Origin: Streptomyces silaceus
GTDB lineage: Bacteria > Actinomycetota > Actinomycetes > Streptomycetales > Streptomycetaceae
NCBI RefSeq assembly: GCF_001419745.1
Contig: NZ_LIRJ01000031.1
Span: forward strand, 1-64,000
Reading direction: 5' to 3'
DNA length: 64,000 nt
Position 1 is the stretch's first letter, and each line of letters begins with the position of its first letter. Positions 43,002 through 51,775 of the stretch are shown one piece after another. Under the pieces are notes generated by a model. That model saw nothing but the letters and a program-made list of their open reading frames with translations, was not told the origin of the DNA and did no database searches. Position numbers and translations under genes: made by a program.

Positions 43002-44063
43002 TCAGAACGGCCTCTCGGGCCAGCCGAGCAGCCGCGCGCCGATCACCGCCGTCTGCAGGGTGTAGCGGTGCACCGGGTCTGCAGGGTTGGCGCCGGTCAG
43101 CTGGTGGATGCGGTCCAGGCGGTACGTCAGGGCGCGCACGCTCAGCGCCAGGCGGCGGGCCGCCTCCGCCGCCACACAGCCGGAGTCGAAGAACGCGATC
43201 AGCGTCTCGATGAGCGGCCGCGCCCCGCCGCGGGCCTTCTGCAGCGGCCCGAGGGTGTCGAGGACCAGGTCGGCCATGGCCTGCCGGTCGCGGGTCAGGA
43301 CCGGGTAGACGAGCAGTTCGACGGCGCGCAGCACCGGCTCGTCCAGTTCGAGGCGCTCGGCGAGATCCAGCGCGTTCAGCGCCTCTTCGTACGACTGGAC
43401 GACACCGCCGGGTCCCGGCCGGGGACGGCCGATGGCGACGCGGCCCCCGTCGGTGGCGGCGTACGCGTGTTTGGCGAAGAAGGCGAGCACCTCGTCCTGG
43501 TCACCGGGGGCGACGCACACCAGGCGGCCCTCCTTCGTCGTGAGCAGGATGCTGCGGTCGCCGAACCGGCCGATCAGGGCCCGCTCGACCTCGCGGGGTA
43601 CGGGGTCCCCGTCCTCGTATCCGCCCGTGCCCTCGGCGACGGCGACCGCGTGCTCGTAGGAGAGGCGCAGCCCGAAGCGGTCCGCGCGTTCGACGAGGCG
43701 GCCGAGGTCGCTGCGGCCGTGGAGCAGGTCGTCGATGAACTCCCGGCGAGCGGCCTCCTCCTGGCGCACGGCCAGGCGCTGGGCACGTTCGTAGCCCTCG
43801 GCGAGGGCGTCGACGGCCTGCTCGGCGGCGTACATCACGCTGTCCGCGGAGACGGCACGTGAGGTGGGCCAGTGGGCGCGGGTCGCGGCCAGATGGGCGC
43901 CCACCAGAGCCCGCAGCCCGTACCCCGCCTCGGCGGCCCGCTCACCCAGCGCGCGTCGCGAGTCCAGCTCGTCGCGGGTCAGCCGCCGACCGGTCGCCGC
44001 GGCTCCGGCCAGGATGTGGGCATAGCCGTCGAGAAACTCCTCGGGTATGCCGTGCGCCGCCAT
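43002..44063 (-). CDS. PucR/CdaR-family regulator
   Basis: 353 aa from ATG 44063, preceded by AGGGGG. An N-terminal helical region (GIPEEFLDGYAHILAGAAATGRRLTRDEL...) is followed by a GGDEF-like/CdaR middle domain (AVAVAEGTGGYEDGDPVPREVERAL, GDRSILLTTKEGRLVCVAPGD) and the C-terminal PucR HTH (LIAFFDSGCVAAEAARRLALSVRALTYRLDRIHQLTG). PucR proteins regulate catabolic or lipid genes in actinomycetes. It has no clear neighbour target; the region upstream is shared with an F420 oxidoreductase gene. Confidence 0.9.
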   Translation of the reverse strand: MAAHGIPEEFLDGYAHILAGAAATGRRLTRDELDSRRALGERAAEAGYGLRALVGAHLAATRAHWPTSRAVSADSVMYAAEQAVDALAEGYERAQRLAVRQEEAARREFIDDLLHGRSDLGRLVERADRFGLRLSYEHAVAVAEGTGGYEDGDPVPREVERALIGRFGDRSILLTTKEGRLVCVAPGDQDEVLAFFAKHAYAATDGGRVAIGRPRPGPGGVVQSYEEALNALDLAERLELDEPVLRAVELLVYPVLTRDRQAMADLVLDTLGPLQKARGGARPLIETLIAFFDSGCVAAEAARRLALSVRALTYRLDRIHQLTGANPADPVHRYTLQTAVIGARLLGWPERPF

Positions 44064-44252
44064 GTCCCCCCTGATGTCGTGGTGGACCACAGCCACCTCG
44101 GTGAAACCTTGATGCCTTTCTAACGCATGAGGGGTCGACGGCGCCCCGCCGGGTCCGACATTTCGGGGCATGGCCAGGGGGGCCGGTACGCGACGTCGCC
44201 GTGGCCCACGAGGTCGAGGAACATTCCACTCCCCTCCGCCGTTGAAGGGGGT

Positions 44253-44693
44253 ATGCCTTTGACTGGTGAATACGAGCCCGGTACTTGGGGCTGGTCGAAC
44301 AAGCAGACCGACCTGTACGAGAGCTCGGGCGGCACCGACGGGACGACCCTCCAGGGCAAGCCCGTCATCGTGCTCACGTCGGTCGGCGCCAAGAGCGGCA
44401 AGCTGCGCAAGAACCCCCTGATGCGCGTCGAGCACGACGGGGAGTACGCGGTGGTCGCGTCCAAGGGCGGCGACCCGGCCAACCCGTCCTGGTACCACAA
44501 CCTCGTCGCCCACCCTCATGTGGAGCTGCAGGACGGCCCCGTGAAGAAGGACTACCGCGCGCGGATCGCCACCGGCGAGGAGCGGGAGATCTGGTGGGAG
44601 CGAGCCGTGGCCGCCTGGCCCGACTACGCCGAGTACGAGAAGAAGACAGCCCGGGAGATCCCCCTCTTCGTGCTGACGCCGTTCGAGCCCTGA
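44253..44693 (+). CDS. Deazaflavin (F420)-dependent nitroreductase-family oxidoreductase
   Basis: 146 aa from ATG 44253 with AAGGGGG upstream. Ddn-like fold (F420H2-dependent quinone/nitro reductase family): [41 protein letters not shown], then [19 protein letters not shown], the family's F420-binding signatures. M. tuberculosis Ddn, of this family, reduces menaquinone and activates nitroimidazoles. The physiological substrate here is unknown. Convergent with an LLM-type F420 oxidoreductase. Confidence 0.92.
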   Translation: MPLTGEYEPGTWGWSNKQTDLYESSGGTDGTTLQGKPVIVLTSVGAKSGKLRKNPLMRVEHDGEYAVVASKGGDPANPSWYHNLVAHPHVELQDGPVKKDYRARIATGEEREIWWERAVAAWPDYAEYEKKTAREIPLFVLTPFEP

Positions 44694-44769
44694 TCGGCTC
44701 TTTCTGCGGGCCTGTCCCACCCGGCACCCGGGAGGGCAGGCCCACAGGTTCGACAGGCCGGGACGCGGC

Positions 44770-45822
44770 TCACCCAGTCGCCGTCTCGCGCACGAGCTCG
44801 ATCGCGCGCCCCAGCGTGGCGAGCCGCGCGTCCAGCGTGTCGCCCGCCGGATACAGACGCACCGTGTCCACACCGGCCGCGCGCCAGACCCGCAGCCGCG
44901 CGCGGACCATCTCCTCGGTGCCGATCAGCGTGGTCGCGAGGACCATCTCGTCCGTGACGAGGCCGGCCGCGCCGTCGCGGTCGCCCGCCTGCCACCGCTC
45001 GCGGACCTCGGCGGCGACCTCGGCCCAGCCCTGCCTGCTGTAGGCGTCGTTGTAGAAGTTGGTCGTGGCGGAGCCCATCCCGCCGAGGCTGAAGGCGAGT
45101 TCCTTCTTGCGCCCGGCGACCATCGTGCGCAGCACGTCCTCGTCCTCCGCGAACGCCACCTCCGCGCCCTGGCAGACATCCAGGTCGGCGCGGCTGCGCC
45201 CGGCCGCGGCGAGCCCTTCGTCCAGAGGCGCGAAGTACGCCTCCTCGGCGCCTTCGGGCACGAAGCTCGTGCCGAGCCAGCCGTCCGCGATCTCACCCGT
45301 CAGACGCAGCATCTTCGGGGAGAGCGTGGCGAGGTAGACGGGCAGGTCGTGCTCGGGGCGCAGGGACAGGCGCATCGGGCGGGCCTCGCCGCCGGGCAGC
45401 GGAATGGTGAACTCCCGCCCCTCGTGGGCGATCTTCTCGCCGGCGGCCGCGCTCCGTACGATCTCCACCGTCTCCCGCATCCGGGAGAGCGGACGCGCGA
45501 ACGGCACGCCGTGCAGCCCCTCGATCACCTGCGGCCCGGACGGTCCGAGGCCCAACAGGAAGCGGCCCTCGGAGATGTGCGAGAGCGTGAGCGCCGCGCG
45601 GGCGATGGCGACCGGGCTGCGGGTGGCGAGCTGGATGATGCCCGAGCCGAGGAGCATCCGCTCGGTGCGGGCCGCCAAGTAGCCGAGCGGGGACGGCGCT
45701 TCGGCACCCCAGGCCTCGGCCACCCAGCAGATGTCCATGCCCAGCTTCTCGGCCTCGGACACGAAGTCGGCGGTCTGCCGCCAGTCCGCCCCGGACGCCT
45801 CGATCGTCGTCGACGTACGCAT
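44770..45822 (-). CDS. LLM-class F420-dependent oxidoreductase
   Basis: 350 aa from ATG 45822. Luciferase-like TIM barrel: MDICWVAEAWGAEAPSPLGYLAARTERMLLGSGIIQLATRSPVAIARAALTLSHISEGRFLLGLGPSGPQVIEGLHG, matching the F420-using actinobacterial branch in which GxGPSGPQV is typical. PVYLATLSPKMLRLTGEIADGWLG is the second conserved block. The ATG overlaps the SRPBCC stop (TGATG), so the two genes are translated together. It transfers hydride to or from F420; substrate unknown. Confidence 0.92.
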   Translation of the reverse strand: MRTSTTIEASGADWRQTADFVSEAEKLGMDICWVAEAWGAEAPSPLGYLAARTERMLLGSGIIQLATRSPVAIARAALTLSHISEGRFLLGLGPSGPQVIEGLHGVPFARPLSRMRETVEIVRSAAAGEKIAHEGREFTIPLPGGEARPMRLSLRPEHDLPVYLATLSPKMLRLTGEIADGWLGTSFVPEGAEEAYFAPLDEGLAAAGRSRADLDVCQGAEVAFAEDEDVLRTMVAGRKKELAFSLGGMGSATTNFYNDAYSRQGWAEVAAEVRERWQAGDRDGAAGLVTDEMVLATTLIGTEEMVRARLRVWRAAGVDTVRLYPAGDTLDARLATLGRAIELVRETATG

Positions 45823-46358
45823 CAGGCGCGCACCTCGTCCGCGGTCGCCGTGCCCTCGGCCAGGCGCCGGATCGCGTCGACCGTGGCGGTCATGCTCCGC
45901 TCGAACTCCCGCAGCCGTACGAACACGATCCTCTCCTCCTTGTCCGGCATCCGGTCGATGGCGTAGGAGAGTCCCGAACGGCCGGGGCCCAGCCGCATCC
46001 ACTGCGTCAGTTCGGTGCCGCCGTCCTCCCGCGCCGCGAGAGTGAACCGCCACAGGGCGCTGGGCTGTTCGGGGTCGGTCACCGCCCACGCGAAGACGCG
46101 CGGCGCCTCGCACGCGACGACGTACGACGTGGTCTCCCACTCCCCCAGCGACTCGTGCCTGCTGCGGCCGGCGAACCGTGCGCCGACCGCGGGCCCGCTC
46201 GCGCCGTCGAGCCACCCCGCCGACTGCAGCTCCCCGCTCAGCACCGGCATCAGGCCGATGTCGGAGACCAGCTCCCACACCCGCTCCGGCGACGCGGCGA
46301 TCCGCCCGCTCACCTCGACCGTCGGCCCGTCCGCATAGCGGGCACCCGTCCACTCCAT
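45822..46358 (-). CDS. SRPBCC family (START-like) protein
   Basis: 178 aa from MEWTGARYADGPTVEVSGRIAAS. Polyketide_cyc2-like SRPBCC fold with a ligand cavity: ASPERVWELVSDIGLMPVLSGELQSAGWLDG, GARFAGRSRHESLGEWETTSYVVACEAPRVFAWAV, and a long C-terminal helix (IVFVRLREFERSMTATVDAIRRLAEG). Probably binds or modifies a hydrophobic molecule handled by the co-translated LLM oxidoreductase. Confidence 0.87.
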   Translation of the reverse strand: MEWTGARYADGPTVEVSGRIAASPERVWELVSDIGLMPVLSGELQSAGWLDGASGPAVGARFAGRSRHESLGEWETTSYVVACEAPRVFAWAVTDPEQPSALWRFTLAAREDGGTELTQWMRLGPGRSGLSYAIDRMPDKEERIVFVRLREFERSMTATVDAIRRLAEGTATADEVRA

Positions 46359-46481
46359 CGTCGACCGTCCTCCACATCGTCCAAGGGCTCGGAAGTCGTC
46401 TCTGAGCTTGAGAGTTGCGTAGATGAACTCACTCGTCAAGAGTCGACGACCGGACAGGTGCACACCGTGGTCCGGGTGGGC

Positions 46482-46979
46482 TCAGCGGTTGAACCGCGCC
46501 TGCACGTCGGGACGTTCGGCGAGCCGGGGCGGGTAGCCGGGGCCCATGCGCGGGGTCGTGTTCGCGGCCGTCATCGGCTCCTTGCACGCGGCGCACACGA
46601 CCTCGGCGTGGCTCTCCCGACCGCAGCGGTCGTGGTGGAACACGACGGGCGCGCCCTCCTCGCCGCCCAGCCACCGGTCGCCCCACCTGTTCATGGCCGC
46701 GAGGACCCCGAAGAAGTCGCGGCCCTTCTCCGTGAGGACGTAGTCGTGGCGCACCGGATCGCGCTGGTAGGGCCGCTTCTCCAGGAGGCCCTCGTCGACG
46801 AGGCGGCGCAGCCGGTCGGTGAGCGTGTTGCGGGCGATGCCGAGCTCCTGCTGGAACACGTCGAACCGCGTGATGCCGTAGAACGCCTCCCGCAGGACGA
46901 GGGGCGTCCACCAGTCGCCGAGCAGGTCCATCGTGCGGGCGATGGAGCACGGCCAGTTCGCAAAGGAAGTCCGCCTCAT
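46482..46979 (-). CDS. HxlR family transcriptional regulator
   Basis: 165 aa from MRRTSFANWPCSIARTMDLLGDWWTPLVLREAF. The HxlR winged helix is complete (FDVFQQELGIARNTLTDRLRRLVDEGLLEKRPYQRDPVRHDYVLTEKG). Cys11 sits where redox-sensing HxlR proteins have their reactive cysteine. The C-terminus adds CGRESHAEVVCAACKEP, three cysteines in a zinc-ribbon-like pattern. Divergent from the moxR-VWA pair, which may be its target. Confidence 0.91.
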   Translation of the reverse strand: MRRTSFANWPCSIARTMDLLGDWWTPLVLREAFYGITRFDVFQQELGIARNTLTDRLRRLVDEGLLEKRPYQRDPVRHDYVLTEKGRDFFGVLAAMNRWGDRWLGGEEGAPVVFHHDRCGRESHAEVVCAACKEPMTAANTTPRMGPGYPPRLAERPDVQARFNR

Positions 46980-47150
46980 GGCGCCAGCATACGAACCGGC
47001 CCCCGGGCCCCAGAAGGCCTCACCCGCACAGGGCCCGGTAGGCCCGACCCGGGCGGGCACCGGAGGGTCTCACCATGAGACCCAGCAGTGAGGAGCCGTA
47101 CCGGAGGGACGTGACGTTCGACGCAAACGGCGCCGACCCGTTGTGGCCGG

Positions 47151-47187
47151 GTGCCCGGACCTGATCGGGTACGGAGGACCGGGCACC
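47151..47187. promoter_or_regulatory. Inverted repeat upstream of moxR
   Basis: GTGCCCGG (47151-47158) and CCGGGCAC (47179-47186), extended by one pair (G47150/C47187), around a 20-base loop, 44 bp before the moxR start. Could be an HxlR operator or a leader hairpin. Confidence 0.35.
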
Positions 47188-47229
47188 GGGCGGGGCACCG
47201 GTCGGGCCGACGAAGCAGGAGAACTCCCC

Positions 47230-48099
47230 ATGACGACCGGGTACTTCACATCCGTCGACGATGTCGCGGCCCGGCTGGCCGCGACCGGCTATCTGGCCTC
47301 GCCCGCCGTCGCCACGACCGTCTTCCTCGCCGACCGGCTCGGCAAGCCCCTGCTGGTGGAGGGCCCCGCGGGCGTCGGCAAGACGGAGCTGGCGAAGGCC
47401 GTCGCCGAGGTCGCGGGCGCGCGGCTGGTGCGGCTGCAGTGCTACGAGGGCGTCGACGAGTCCCGCGCGCTGTACGAGTGGAACCACGCCAAGCAGCTCC
47501 TGCGCATCACCGCGGGGCGCGACGAGTCGTGGGACGAGACGCGGACCGACATCTTCAGCGAGGAGTTCCTGCTCTCGCGCCCGCTGCTCGGCGCGATCCG
47601 GGGCGCCGACCCGAAGGTCCTGCTGATCGACGAGACGGACAAGGCGGACGTCGAGGTGGAGGGCCTGCTCCTGGAGGTCCTGAGCGACTTCCAGGTCACG
47701 GTCCCCGAGCTGGGCACGATCAGCGCCGAGCGGCGCCCCTTCGTCGTGCTCACGTCGAACGCGAGCCGGGAGCTGTCCGAGGCGCTGCGCCGCCGCTGCC
47801 TCTTCCTGCACATCGGCTTCCCCGAGGAGGAGCTGGAGCGCCGGATCGTGCGCATGAAGGTGCCCGGCCTGGACGAGGCGCTGGCCGCGTCCGTGGTGCG
47901 GGTGGTCGGGGCGCTGCGGGCGATGGACCTGCGCAAGGTGCCGTCGGTGGCCGAGACCATCGACTGGGCCCGCACGCTGCTCGCGCTCGGCGCGGACGCG
48001 CTGGACGAGACCGTCGTGCGCGACAGCCTCGGTGTCGTCCTCAAGCACCAGGACGACGTGCTGAAGGCCGCCGCCAAGCTGGACCTGGACGCCGTGTGA
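47230..48099 (+). CDS. MoxR-type AAA+ ATPase (CoxD-like)
   Basis: 289 aa from ATG 47230. Walker A GPAGVGKTE (45-53, Lys51), Walker B VLLIDETDKAD, sensor-1 region VVLTSNASRELSEALRRRCL and arginine-finger/sensor-2 segments. MoxR ATPases act with VWA proteins to insert metals or remodel protein complexes; in CO dehydrogenase gene clusters the pair is CoxD-CoxE. The stop overlaps the GTG start of the VWA gene, giving tight coupling. Confidence 0.93.
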   Translation: MTTGYFTSVDDVAARLAATGYLASPAVATTVFLADRLGKPLLVEGPAGVGKTELAKAVAEVAGARLVRLQCYEGVDESRALYEWNHAKQLLRITAGRDESWDETRTDIFSEEFLLSRPLLGAIRGADPKVLLIDETDKADVEVEGLLLEVLSDFQVTVPELGTISAERRPFVVLTSNASRELSEALRRRCLFLHIGFPEEELERRIVRMKVPGLDEALAASVVRVVGALRAMDLRKVPSVAETIDWARTLLALGADALDETVVRDSLGVVLKHQDDVLKAAAKLDLDAV

Positions 48100-49667
48100 C
48101 GGCGGCACCCGGCCCCGGGGGCCCGCCCGGATCCATGGCCGAGGAGCTGCCGGGGCCCGGGGCCGCGCCCCCGCCCGGATCCCCGGCCGCGAGCCCGCCC
48201 GGCCCGGCAGCAGCCGCGAGCCTGCCGGGATCCACCGTCGCCGGCCTACCCGGCTCCTCCTCCGGTGGCTTCGCCGGCGGGCTCACCGGTCGACTCACCG
48301 GGCTGGTCGCGGCGCTGCGCGCGCACGGTCTGCGCATCGGGCCCGGCGAGACCGTCGACGCGGCCGCCGCCCTGGAGGCGCTCGGCGTCGCCGACCGCGA
48401 GCGGGTCAGGGAAGGCCTCGCCGCGGCGCTGCTCCACCAGGAGAGCCAACGGACGGTCTTCGACCCCGTCTTCGATCTGTACTTCCCGCTGGGCGTCGGC
48501 GGACCGGACGGCGCCGACGGACGCGATCGCGAGAGCGGCAGCGAGGCCGACCGTCAGGCGCTGCGCGAGCGTCTGGTCGCCGCGCTCGCCGCCGACGACC
48601 AGGCCCTGCTGGGCCAGTTGGCGGGCGAGGCGGTGGACGGTTTCGGCGGCTACGGCTCGTCCTCGGCCGGCTCCGACGGCTGGTCGTCCTACCAGACCCT
48701 GAGCCGGCTCCGGCCCGAGACGCTGCTCGCGCGCGTCCTCGCCGCCCTGCGCGCGGGGCCGGCCGGGCAGGACACCGGGGAGGCGGCGTTCACGGACCGT
48801 CTGGAGGCCGACGAGATCCGGCGCCGCATCGAGGGGTTCCGCGAGCGCGTGCGCACCGAGGCACGCCGCCGGGTCGCCGAGCGGCGCGGCACGGAGGAGA
48901 TCGCCCGTCGGGCCGTGGCGACCACCGCCGAACGCGTCGACTTCCTGCTGGCGGGCCGCGCCCACCTGGACGAACTCCGCAGGGCCGTGCACCCGCTGGC
49001 CCGCAAGCTGGCGACCCGGCTCGCCGCCCGGCGCAGGCGCGCCGCGCACGGCAGCATCGACCTGCGCCGCACGCTGCGCGGCTCGCTGTCGACCGGCGGG
49101 GTGCCGATGCGGCCCGTGCTGCGCCGCCGGCGTCCCGCCCGGCCCGAGCTGGTGCTGCTGTGCGACGTGTCCGGCTCCGTCGCGGGCTTCGCGAACTTCA
49201 CGATGCTGCTGGTGCAGGCGCTGCACGACCAGTTCAGCAAGGTCCGCGTGTTCGCTTTCGTCAACCGGATCGACGAGGTGACGGACCTGGTCGCCCACGG
49301 CGCCGCCGACCCGGCGGGCCTCGGTGGCCGGATCATCGGCGAGGCCACGGTGACGGGCTGGCACGGCAGCAGCGACTACGGCACCTCCCTCGGGGAGTTC
49401 GCCGAGCGGTACCTCGACGCGGTGGGCCCGCGTTCCACGGTCTTCGTCCTCGGTGACGCCCGGACGAACATGAGCGACCCGAACCTCCCCGCGCTGCGCG
49501 CCATCGCGGGCCGGGCCCGCCAGGTGTACTGGCTCAACCCCGAGCAGCGCGCGCAGTGGTCGACGGGCGACTCCGCAGCCGACGCGTACGCCGAGCTGGT
49601 CGATATGCACGAGTGCCGCAACGCACGCCAGCTCAGCGGGCTCGTCGCGCGGCTGCTGCCGATCTGA
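48096..49667 (+). CDS. VWA domain protein, CoxE-like
   Basis: 523 aa from GTG 48096 (GTGA overlap with moxR; ATG 48135 is an alternative). Residues 1-60 are Pro/Gly/Ala/Ser-rich low complexity. A helical region follows. From about residue 345 comes the CoxE-type VWA domain with the MIDAS motif CDVSGSVAGF (DxSxS) and STVFVLGDARTNMSDPNLPAL. The conserved ending VYWLNPEQRAQWSTGDSAADAY is typical of CoxE. It is the substrate or adaptor partner of the MoxR ATPase in assembling a metal enzyme or membrane complex; target not encoded directly beside it. Confidence 0.9.
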   Translation: MTAAPGPGGPPGSMAEELPGPGAAPPPGSPAASPPGPAAAASLPGSTVAGLPGSSSGGFAGGLTGRLTGLVAALRAHGLRIGPGETVDAAAALEALGVADRERVREGLAAALLHQESQRTVFDPVFDLYFPLGVGGPDGADGRDRESGSEADRQALRERLVAALAADDQALLGQLAGEAVDGFGGYGSSSAGSDGWSSYQTLSRLRPETLLARVLAALRAGPAGQDTGEAAFTDRLEADEIRRRIEGFRERVRTEARRRVAERRGTEEIARRAVATTAERVDFLLAGRAHLDELRRAVHPLARKLATRLAARRRRAAHGSIDLRRTLRGSLSTGGVPMRPVLRRRRPARPELVLLCDVSGSVAGFANFTMLLVQALHDQFSKVRVFAFVNRIDEVTDLVAHGAADPAGLGGRIIGEATVTGWHGSSDYGTSLGEFAERYLDAVGPRSTVFVLGDARTNMSDPNLPALRAIAGRARQVYWLNPEQRAQWSTGDSAADAYAELVDMHECRNARQLSGLVARLLPI

Positions 49668-49747
49668 GACACCGCGCCTCTCCCTCAACACCGCCTCCTG
49701 CCACACCTCTTGACGCTTCCTCACCTCAGCCTCACCATGGCGCGTCG

Positions 49748-49761
49748 AGAAAGCGTTTTCT
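49748..49761. promoter_or_regulatory. LacI-family operator candidate AGAAAGCGTTTTCT
   Basis: Arms AGAAA and TTTCT around a GCGT centre, 62-75 bp before the GH16 start. LacI-family repressors, which control many secreted glycosidases in Streptomyces, bind palindromes with a central CG such as this. No LacI gene is in the window, so the regulator is elsewhere. Confidence 0.6.
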
Positions 49762-49822
49762 ACCCGGCATCCGAGGAATGGCCCCTCGCCCGCCGGGAGC
49801 GGCCCGACCGAGAGGTGACGCC

Positions 49823-50737
49823 ATGCGAGACCACCGCGCCGTCGTCCGTTCCCGCCGTCGCGCGGCCGCCGGGCTGCTGCTCGGCGCCTGCGCGCTCGCG
49901 GCTGCCGTTCCGGCGGCGGCCGCACCCACCGGAGCCTCCGGTGGCCCACCTCCGGCCTCACTGATCGACCCCGCGACACCGCGGGGAGTCCAGCCTCTGG
50001 GTGCGGACGACGCCCGCGCCGCGAGCGCCCAAGCTCTGGTGTTCAGCGACGAGTTCGACGGCTCCACGGTGAGCACGGCGCGCTGGACCGCCCGCGACCA
50101 GGAGCGTTCCGGTGCCGCGCCCGGCGACCGCTGGTGGTACAAGCCGGCCGATGTCCGCACGGACGGCAAGGGCGCCCTCGCCATCGACGTACGGCAGCTC
50201 GCCCCGAACCAGTTCTCCGGCGGCCGGATCGACAGCCAGGGCAAGTTCACCTACACGCACGGCACACTGGAGGCACGCGTGCACACCCCGGCGCGGACCA
50301 ACGGACATCTCGCGGCGGTCTGGCTGCAGGCCGACGCGGGGCTCACACCGGGCGGCGCGGTCGACGGCACGGCGCGCGACGGCGCCGAGATCGACGTCAC
50401 CGAGACCAACTTCCAGGCCGACACGTACTCGGCGACCCTCCACTGGGACGGTTACGGCGCCGACCACCGGTCCTCGTCCGCGGTCGCGAACGCACCCGGC
50501 CTGCACGGCACTTGGTACCACACGTTCGGGCTGACCTGGACGCCGACGCGGATGCAGTTCCTGTACGACGGCGCCGTCGTGCGCACGGTCACCGACCCCG
50601 GCCTGATCAGCCAGGTCAAGGAGTTCCCGATCCTGTCGCACGAGGTGCTCGACAACTGGGCCGACGGGTCGGTGCACGACGAGGTCTTCGACTGGAACTC
50701 CACGATGTACGTCGACTACATCCGCGTCTGGCAGTAG
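49823..50737 (+). CDS. Secreted glycoside hydrolase family 16 endoglucanase (laminarinase-like)
   Basis: 304 aa from ATG 49823 (MRDHRAVVRSRRRAAAG). A Sec signal ends at about AAA-34. GH16 jelly-roll core: LVFSDEFDGSTVSTARW, YTHGTLEARV, and the catalytic E189-I-D191-V-T-E194 motif (ExDxxE form) with nucleophile and acid/base glutamates. WYHTFGLTWTPTRMQFLYDG and MYVDYIRVWQ close the fold. Likely cleaves beta-1,3- or mixed-linkage glucans outside the cell. Upstream LacI-type site suggests induction by oligosaccharide. Confidence 0.93.
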   Translation: MRDHRAVVRSRRRAAAGLLLGACALAAAVPAAAAPTGASGGPPPASLIDPATPRGVQPLGADDARAASAQALVFSDEFDGSTVSTARWTARDQERSGAAPGDRWWYKPADVRTDGKGALAIDVRQLAPNQFSGGRIDSQGKFTYTHGTLEARVHTPARTNGHLAAVWLQADAGLTPGGAVDGTARDGAEIDVTETNFQADTYSATLHWDGYGADHRSSSAVANAPGLHGTWYHTFGLTWTPTRMQFLYDGAVVRTVTDPGLISQVKEFPILSHEVLDNWADGSVHDEVFDWNSTMYVDYIRVWQ

Positions 50738-50757
50738 CGGTCGCCGCCCCGGCGCGG

Positions 50758-51669
50758 TCAGCTCCCCCGGATGGCCTCCAGCGCGATGCGCGCCATGTTC
50801 CGCGAACCGCTCGCGTTCGGATGGACCGGTGCCGCCGGCAGGAGGGGCACCGGCCCCTCGACCCATCGCTTCGTCGGGTCCACCTGGCACATGTCGTGTC
50901 CCGGCACGGACAGGTCCACGTACCGGGCGCCGCCCGCCGTCGCCCGGGCGGCGATCATCGCGTGCAGCTTGCGCTGGACACCGCGCAGCCAGGGCACATC
51001 GCCCTTGGCCAGAGGGATGTACGGGTAGCAGCCGTCGCCCCGCGCGGGCAGCAGCGCCGGGTAGCCGAGGACGTACACGTCGGCCTCGGGCGCGCGCCGG
51101 TGGATGCCGCGCAGGACGGCCGCGAGCCTGGGGGCGGTGGCGTTGATGGCCTCGACGAAGGGGTCCTTGCCGTCCTTGACCATCGCGTCCTTGCACGGCG
51201 AGCCGTCCGGGTCGCCTACGCTGAGCCTGAAGCAGTCCATCAGTTTGCCGAACCCGATGTCGTTGCCGCCGATCTCCAGGGTGACCAGCGTGGTGTTCTT
51301 GCGCAGCGAGTCGAACTGCGGCGGGTTGGGCCCGCCGGGCGTGACGTCCTGCGGCGCGGTCATGTCCTTGGTCTGCGCGCCGCCGCAGCTGGCGTCCGTG
51401 AAGGAGGCGGGACGCAGACGCTGTGCGATCACCGATGGATAGTTGTTGTTCGAGCGGAAACAGCCGAGCGGCGAGCCCGGCTGCGGCAGCCCGGTCAGAG
51501 GGGACGAGGTGAACGAGTCGCCGAGCGCCACATACCTCTCGTGGCCGGGACCGGTGGCCGTGGCGGGTGCGGCACCGGGCAGCAGCAGCCCGGTGACCGC
51601 GCAGCCGGCCGCCACGGCGACGGCGGCTCTGCGGGGCGAACGGAACGTTCGGCGTGCGGAGTTGACCAT
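50758..51669 (-). CDS. Secreted SGNH/GDSL esterase-lipase
   Basis: 303 aa from ATG 51669 with GGAGGAG upstream. The Sec signal ends near APATATG. SGNH blocks: VALGDSFTSS (Ser52), LVTLEIGGNDIGF (Gly, Asn), and HPNASG with catalytic His near the C-terminus. Six further cysteines (GCFRS, SCGGAQ, DCFRLS, PCKDAM, GCYPY, MCQVD) can form three disulfides, as in the secreted SGNH lipases and esterases of Streptomyces. Extracellular ester hydrolysis; substrate not known. Confidence 0.92.
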   Translation of the reverse strand: MVNSARRTFRSPRRAAVAVAAGCAVTGLLLPGAAPATATGPGHERYVALGDSFTSSPLTGLPQPGSPLGCFRSNNNYPSVIAQRLRPASFTDASCGGAQTKDMTAPQDVTPGGPNPPQFDSLRKNTTLVTLEIGGNDIGFGKLMDCFRLSVGDPDGSPCKDAMVKDGKDPFVEAINATAPRLAAVLRGIHRRAPEADVYVLGYPALLPARGDGCYPYIPLAKGDVPWLRGVQRKLHAMIAARATAGGARYVDLSVPGHDMCQVDPTKRWVEGPVPLLPAAPVHPNASGSRNMARIALEAIRGS

Positions 51670-51775
51670 GACTCCTCCGTGGCGTCGGGGGCGGCACCGC
51701 CCTGGTGACACCGCCATGGTCGGTGTCTCATGCCACTCGCGTGTTCATGATGAACTCCAGAGTTGGAGCACCCGC

